A stretch of DNA of 46,758 nt from Sporosarcina sp. (GTDB lineage Bacteria; Bacillota; Bacilli; Bacillales_A; Planococcaceae), in contig JARIDO010000004.1 in NCBI GenBank assembly GCA_029263895.1, positions 1 to 46,758 of the forward strand. Reading direction: 5' to 3'. How positions within the stretch are numbered: the first letter of the stretch is position 1; the number at the start of each line of letters is the position of its first letter. Below are positions 43,079 to 46,758 of the stretch, piece by piece. A program made the position numbers and the translations under genes. The notes under the pieces were generated by a model. The model did no database searches and had not been told where the DNA came from. It was given only the letters and a program-made list of their open reading frames with translations.

Positions 43079-43186
43079 CTCTCATATAGGTCCGATAATA
43101 TGGTTCGGATGTTTCTACCAAGTCGCCTTAAATGACTTGTCTATGAAGGTAGGTTCAACACTTTAAAGGGTGGAATCTACTTTTTT
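43079..43186 (+). promoter_or_regulatory. Divergent purine riboswitch with terminator (guaA leader)
   Basis: The aptamer fold is clear: P1 (43079-43086 / 43142-43149), L2 ATATGG, core GTTTCTACC (43111-43119), L3 CCTTAAA and P3 (43119-43139). In xpt numbering C74 is kept (c43141), but the neighbouring, normally near-invariant A73 is U (t43140), A24 is G (g43089), and the U25-A45 pair is G-U (g43090/t43110). P3 is one pair longer than usual. A terminator follows: GTAGGTTC (43149-43156) / GAATCTAC (43173-43180) and T6. Because it lies just 3' of P1, the layout fits an OFF switch. Confidence 0.85.
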
Positions 43187-43201
43187 ATAGATGAATGATT
43201 T

Positions 43202-43245
43202 AGACGCGCGGAAAGTATTCTTTCTGACGCGTCTTTCTGCATTTT
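43202..43245 (+). terminator. Second terminator-like hairpin in the guaA leader
   Basis: AGACGCG (43202-43208) and CGCGTCT (43228-43234), with inner GAAAG/CTTTC pairs around TATT, followed by TTCTGCATTTTTAG. It is a strong stem with an interrupted T-tract, 20 nt after the riboswitch terminator and about 55 nt before guaA. Confidence 0.6.
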
Positions 43246-43300
43246 TAGGGTATAGTAGGAACGATGAGGGTGTCAAAATAGATCAGGAAGAGGTCATTCG

Positions 43301-44854
43301 ATGTCAACAACTCCTTTATTACTAGAACAAGAAAAAATTGTAGTGCTGGATTACGGAAGTCGCTATAATCAGCTGATCACTCGGACGATTCGTGATTTTG
43401 GAGTATATAGTGAATTACATCCACATACAACGAAAGCAACAGAACTCAAAGAGATGAATGCAGCAGGAATAATATTATCAGGTGGCCCAATGTCAATCGA
43501 AGATGCAAATGCATTTGAAATTGACCCAGAAATTTTCGCGCTCGGCATACCGATCCTTGGAATTTGCTATGGAATGCAATTAATAGGTAAAGAATTCGGT
43601 TCAAGTATTAAAAGTGCGGATTCAATGAACTATAGTGAAGAAACGCTTAACGTAGATACGTCTTCCGTACTTTATAACGGACAAGTCGCTCAACAACAGG
43701 CATTTATTAGTAATGGTGCTCAAATTACTGCAATTCCAACAGGATTTAAAGCACTTGCAAGTTCAGCAGTATGTGAAATCGCTGCAATCGGAAATGATGA
43801 AAAGAAAATTTACGGACTACAATATCATCCTGAAGTTGGTCAAACCAATTTTGGTAAAGAGCTACTTCAACAATTTATCTTTGCTGTTTGTGAAGCAAAA
43901 GGCGATTGGACAATGGAAAGCTTTATTGACATTGAGGTTGCTAAAATCCGTGCGACTGTAGGCGATAAGAAAGTACTCTGTGCATTAAGTGGCGGAGTCG
44001 ATTCTTCAGTTGTAGCCGCTTTGCTTGATCGTGCAATTGGCAAACAACTTACGTGTATGTTCGTTGATCACGGACTTTTGCGTAAAGGAGAAGTTGAAGG
44101 TGTAGTTGATACGTTCAGCAACCAGTTCAGCATGAATTTTATTAAAATTGATGCACGTGAGCGCTTCTTAAATAAACTCAAAGGTATTTCTGATCCAGAA
44201 ACAAAGCGTAAAACAATTGGTAATGAATTCATTTACGTATTTGACGATGAAGCAGCCAAATTAGATGGTATCGATTTTCTTGCACAAGGAACAATCTATG
44301 CAGACATTATTGAGAGTGGTACTGCAACTGCAAAAACAATTAAGTCGCATCATAATGTAGGCGGGCTCCCAGAAGATATGGAATTTGAATTGATTGAACC
44401 GTTAACTTCATTATTTAAAGATGAAGTACGCGCTTTAGGTTCAGCGCTTGGCTTACCAGATGAAATCGTTTGGCGCCAACCATTCCCGGGGCCAGGTCTA
44501 GGTGTTCGTGTACTCGGTGAAATTACCGAAGAAAAGTTAAACATCGTCCGCGAATCAGATTGGATCCTGCGAGATGAAATCAAAAAAGCGGGACTCGATC
44601 GCTCGATTTGGCAGTACTTCACAGTGCTACCGGACATTAAAAGTGTTGGTGTGAAAAGTGATGAAAGAACGTATGAATATTCAATTGGAATTCGTGCAGT
44701 TCATTCGACAGATGGCATGAGTGCAGATTTCGCTAAAATCCCATGGGATGTATTGGAAGGGATTAGTAAGCGGATTACACGTGAAGTTTCACAAATCAAC
44801 CGCGTACTGTATGACATTACGAGCAAGCCACCAGCTACTATTGAGTGGGAATAA
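43301..44854 (+). CDS. guaA: GMP synthase (glutamine-hydrolysing)
   Basis: A 517-aa enzyme that aminates XMP to GMP with ATP and glutamine. The class I glutaminase domain (1-200) has the catalytic triad Cys89 (GICYGMQ), His176 and Glu178 (YHPEVG). The ATP-pyrophosphatase domain has the P-loop [15 protein letters not shown] (about 227-241), and the C-terminal dimerisation domain holds [15 protein letters not shown] and the terminal PPATIEWE. The length is normal (513 in B. subtilis). The ATG follows GGAAGAGG. Its leader carries a divergent purine riboswitch, which B. subtilis guaA lacks as far as I know. pbuG follows with its own riboswitch. Confidence 0.95.
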   Translation: MSTTPLLLEQEKIVVLDYGSRYNQLITRTIRDFGVYSELHPHTTKATELKEMNAAGIILSGGPMSIEDANAFEIDPEIFALGIPILGICYGMQLIGKEFGSSIKSADSMNYSEETLNVDTSSVLYNGQVAQQQAFISNGAQITAIPTGFKALASSAVCEIAAIGNDEKKIYGLQYHPEVGQTNFGKELLQQFIFAVCEAKGDWTMESFIDIEVAKIRATVGDKKVLCALSGGVDSSVVAALLDRAIGKQLTCMFVDHGLLRKGEVEGVVDTFSNQFSMNFIKIDARERFLNKLKGISDPETKRKTIGNEFIYVFDDEAAKLDGIDFLAQGTIYADIIESGTATAKTIKSHHNVGGLPEDMEFELIEPLTSLFKDEVRALGSALGLPDEIVWRQPFPGPGLGVRVLGEITEEKLNIVRESDWILRDEIKKAGLDRSIWQYFTVLPDIKSVGVKSDERTYEYSIGIRAVHSTDGMSADFAKIPWDVLEGISKRITREVSQINRVLYDITSKPPATIEWE

Positions 44855-44874
44855 TTAAAAAAACTTTATAAAAA

Positions 44875-45021
44875 GAATCGTATAAAGCTGGGGATATGGC
44901 CCAGCAGTTTCTACCGTGGCACCGTTAATGCTACGACTACGATTCAAGTTTAAGGGGGAATCTCTCCTTCTATTTGAATTGTTATAGAGAAGCATACGAT
45001 GCAATGTCGTATGCTTTTTTT
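44875..45021 (+). promoter_or_regulatory. Guanine riboswitch with terminator (pbuG leader)
   Basis: A canonical aptamer: perfect 8-bp P1 GAATCGTA/TACGATTC (44875-44882, 44938-44945), J1/2 UAUAAAG, L2 ATATGG, core GTTTCTACC, L3 CCGTTAA, and J3/1 A73 (44936) and C74 (44937), the guanine/hypoxanthine specificity base. The 3' strand GATTC of P1 can instead pair with GAATC at about 44957-44962. A strong terminator (AGCATACGA 44991-44999 / TCGTATGCT 45007-45015, T7) sits before pbuG. High purine should turn uptake off. Confidence 0.93.
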
Positions 45022-45056
45022 CGTCTACTAAACTATTAAATAAAGGGAGATATTAA

Positions 45057-46391
45057 ATGAGAAAATACTTTGATTTCGACAAACTTGGAACGAACTATAG
45101 AAAAGAGATTATTGGAGGGCTAACAACGTTTCTTGCGATGGCGTACATCCTTGTCGTCAATCCGTTAATGTTATCTCTGGATGCGGTACCTGATTTGCCA
45201 GATGCTATGCGAATGGACAAAGGAGCTGTGTTTGTTGCAACGGCACTTGCTGCAGCAGTAGGAAGTTTGTTTATGGGGATTATTGCGAGATATCCAATAG
45301 GGTTAGCTCCAGGAATGGGCTTAAATGCATTTTTTGCATTCTCGGTCGTGCTAGCTGGGGGGATTCCTTGGCAAACTGCGTTAACGGGAGTGTTATTCTC
45401 TGGACTAATCTTTATTGTCCTTTCCCTTTCAGGCTTGAGAGAACTGATTATAAATGCAATACCGACTCAATTAAAATTTGCAGTTGGAGCGGGTATTGGA
45501 CTGTTCATTACATTTTTAGGTTTTCAGCAGGCGGATATCATCGTTGCAGATCCTAATACGCTGGTCGCATTAGGTGATTTAACAAAAGGTCCAACACTAC
45601 TCGCTATTTTCGGTATTTTAATTACAATTATTATGATGGTACGGAAAATTAATGGAGCAATCTTTTACGGCATGATTATGACAACAGTTGTTGGTATGAT
45701 TACTGGTTTAATAGATGTACCTACTAAAATAGTTGATAAAGTGCCAAGTGTAGCTCCAACATTCGGAGCGGCATTTGAAGTCTTTTCGAATGACCCAAGC
45801 TCATTATTAACAGCGCAATTCCTAGTCGTTGTCATTACATTCCTGTTTGTTGACTTCTTTGATACAGCTGGAACATTAGTGGCTGTTGCGAATCAAGCAG
45901 GCTTAATGAAGAATGATAAATTGCCTCGCGCTGGGAAAGCTTTACTAGCAGATTCACTAGCTACAGTCAGTGGTGCGGTGTTAGGAACATCAACGACTAC
46001 ATCTTATATCGAATCAACTGCGGGGGTGGCTGCCGGAGCAAAAACAGGATTTGCCGCTATTGTAACGGGTGTTTTATTCTTATTAGCATTATTCTTCTCG
46101 CCATTACTAATGGTAATAACAGCTCATGTTACGGCACCGGCATTAATTATTGTAGGTGTACTAATGGTTTCTTCATTAGGTAATATCGAATGGAAAAACT
46201 TTGAGATGGCTGTTCCTGCGTTCTTTACCATCATTGCAATGCCACTCACCTATAGTATTGCGACAGGAATAGCCATCGGATTTCTATTCTATCCAATTAC
46301 GATGTTATTAAGTGGTAGAAGAAAAGAAATACATCCTATTATGTACGCTCTATGGATTATCTTCTTATTGTATTTTATTTTCATAAAATGA
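45057..46391 (+). CDS. pbuG: Guanine/hypoxanthine permease PbuG (AzgA-type NCS2)
   Basis: A 444-aa purine uptake transporter with 12-14 hydrophobic segments. It has the AzgA-family signatures GGLTTFLAMAYILVVNP (about 19-35), GLAPGMGLNAFFAF (about 82-95), FVDFFDTAGTLVAVANQAG (central binding loop, about 264-282) and LGTSTTTSYIESTAG (about 317-331). B. subtilis PbuG (440 aa) imports hypoxanthine and guanine. The ATG follows AAAGGGAG. The gene lies after guaA, as in B. subtilis, and is controlled by a guanine riboswitch with its own terminator. Confidence 0.94.
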   Translation: MRKYFDFDKLGTNYRKEIIGGLTTFLAMAYILVVNPLMLSLDAVPDLPDAMRMDKGAVFVATALAAAVGSLFMGIIARYPIGLAPGMGLNAFFAFSVVLAGGIPWQTALTGVLFSGLIFIVLSLSGLRELIINAIPTQLKFAVGAGIGLFITFLGFQQADIIVADPNTLVALGDLTKGPTLLAIFGILITIIMMVRKINGAIFYGMIMTTVVGMITGLIDVPTKIVDKVPSVAPTFGAAFEVFSNDPSSLLTAQFLVVVITFLFVDFFDTAGTLVAVANQAGLMKNDKLPRAGKALLADSLATVSGAVLGTSTTTSYIESTAGVAAGAKTGFAAIVTGVLFLLALFFSPLLMVITAHVTAPALIIVGVLMVSSLGNIEWKNFEMAVPAFFTIIAMPLTYSIATGIAIGFLFYPITMLLSGRRKEIHPIMYALWIIFLLYFIFIK

Positions 46392-46401
46392 TTAATCAAT
46401 T

Positions 46402-46430
46402 GAAAGGCGTCTAAAGACGCCTTTCTTTTT
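46402..46430 (+). terminator. Terminator after pbuG
   Basis: Perfect 10-bp arms GAAAGGCGTC (46402-46411) and GACGCCTTTC (46416-46425), a TAAA loop and TTTTTG. Confidence 0.95.
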
Positions 46431-46534
46431 GTTCTAAGACGTTAAAAGCATTCTCAATTACTATTTGAATAAACTGATAAAACCGTAGAAAGTTACCGAA
46501 AAACATATGGTATTAAAATACATATAATAAATCG

Positions 46535-46563
46535 TTGACATTTCAAATTAGGCTTGGTATATT
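46535..46563 (+). promoter_or_regulatory. Strong sigma-A promoter, probable rrn promoter
   Basis: A perfect TTGACA (46535-46540), a 17-bp spacer and TATATT (46558-46563), preceded by a very AT-rich stretch (about 46500-46532) that can serve as an UP element. It is the closest match to consensus in the window. Confidence 0.8.
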
Positions 46564-46569
46564 TATTAA

Positions 46570-46758
46570 GCAGTCGGGAGCAAACGCTATAAACCGACAA
46601 CATGAACCTTGAAAACTGAACAGCAAAACGTCAACGAAATACAGCTTCTACGTTAACACGTAAAAGCAAAAACGTTTCCAAGTAAACCGATTTCCGTCGG
46701 AAGAACAGAAACACAATTGACATCATAATTGATGCCAGCAAGAAATGAGCAATCATTT
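46570..46758 (+). other. Probable 5' leader of a 16S rRNA operon (runs off the window)
   Basis: After the strong promoter comes a stem GTCGG/CCGAC (46573-46598, boxB-like), then the boxA-like antitermination sequence TGAACCTTGAAAACTGAAC (46603-46621), which is familiar from rRNA operon leaders and spacers of Bacillales. Short hairpins follow (CCGA/TCGG near 46688-46701; CAATT/AATTG near 46715-46731). No protein-coding frame is seen. The mature 16S start is not in the window, so the assignment rests on the leader only. Confidence 0.7.

Noticed and set aside
1..46758. CRISPR array, prophage, restriction or toxin-antitoxin system
   Set aside because: No regularly spaced repeats, no integrase or structural phage genes and no recognisable methyltransferase/nuclease or toxin pairs; the SNF2 gene lacks such partners.

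Overview
The window is a low-GC Firmicutes chromosome segment, most likely from an endospore-forming member of Bacillales. Planococcaceae such as Sporosarcina or Paenisporosarcina fit best, although the genus is inferred. Evidence: strong AGGAGG-type ribosome sites with frequent TTG starts, many genes of Bacillus subtilis type (pbuE, yqhH-yqhG, yfkAB, pbpC, yfmM, nhaK, yodB-yodC, pbuG), the conserved order yeaC-yeaD-yebA-guaA-pbuG, sigma-D-type promoters before chemoreceptor genes, and a small protein with the FGTEF motif of gamma-type spore proteins. No prophage, integrated plasmid or CRISPR array is visible. Mobile DNA is limited to one decayed ISL3-type transposase and two GC-rich non-coding repeats.

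Layout. 1-5.1 kb: a small SET-domain protein; the purine efflux pump pbuE (minus strand) behind an adenine-type riboswitch; the SNF2 helicase pair yqhH-yqhG; an ECF transporter S component. 5.1-12.8 kb: a MerR regulator divergent from a GNAT acetyltransferase, two methyl-accepting chemotaxis proteins, a DUF805 membrane protein and the radical SAM protein YfkAB. 12.9-14.0 kb: the transposase relic and a GC-rich repeat. 14.1-22.9 kb: PBP3-type transpeptidase, ABC-F ATPase, Na+/H+ antiporter, Na+-coupled symporter, a gamma-SASP-like gene, an FMN reductase and an HxlR regulator. 23.1-30.6 kb: a complete N-acetylglucosamine operon (nagE-nagA-nagB-nagR-SIS protein-ptsH-ptsI) with a cre-like site and a dyad operator over its promoter. 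31.0-35.4 kb: a YodB/YodC-like quinone or electrophile response pair, then modABC divergent from a one-component molybdate-type regulator. 35.4-38.6 kb: ogt, then pncB-nadE for NAD salvage. 38.7-46.4 kb: MoxR ATPase, DUF58 protein, transglutaminase-like membrane protein, guaA and pbuG. The window ends in a strong promoter and leader that look like the start of an rRNA operon.

How the genes work together. Three purine riboswitches sit in one window and seem to divide the work: an adenine-type ON switch on efflux (pbuE), a canonical guanine-type switch on uptake (pbuG), and between them a divergent aptamer on guaA with changes at normally near-invariant core positions. That guaA aptamer is the most interesting element here. 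The nag operon carries its own HPr and enzyme I, so it encodes the whole phosphorelay from PEP to GlcNAc as well as entry into glycolysis. Several loci show a regulator beside its target with visible dyads (MerR/GNAT, YodB/YodC, molybdate regulator/modABC, NagR/nag).
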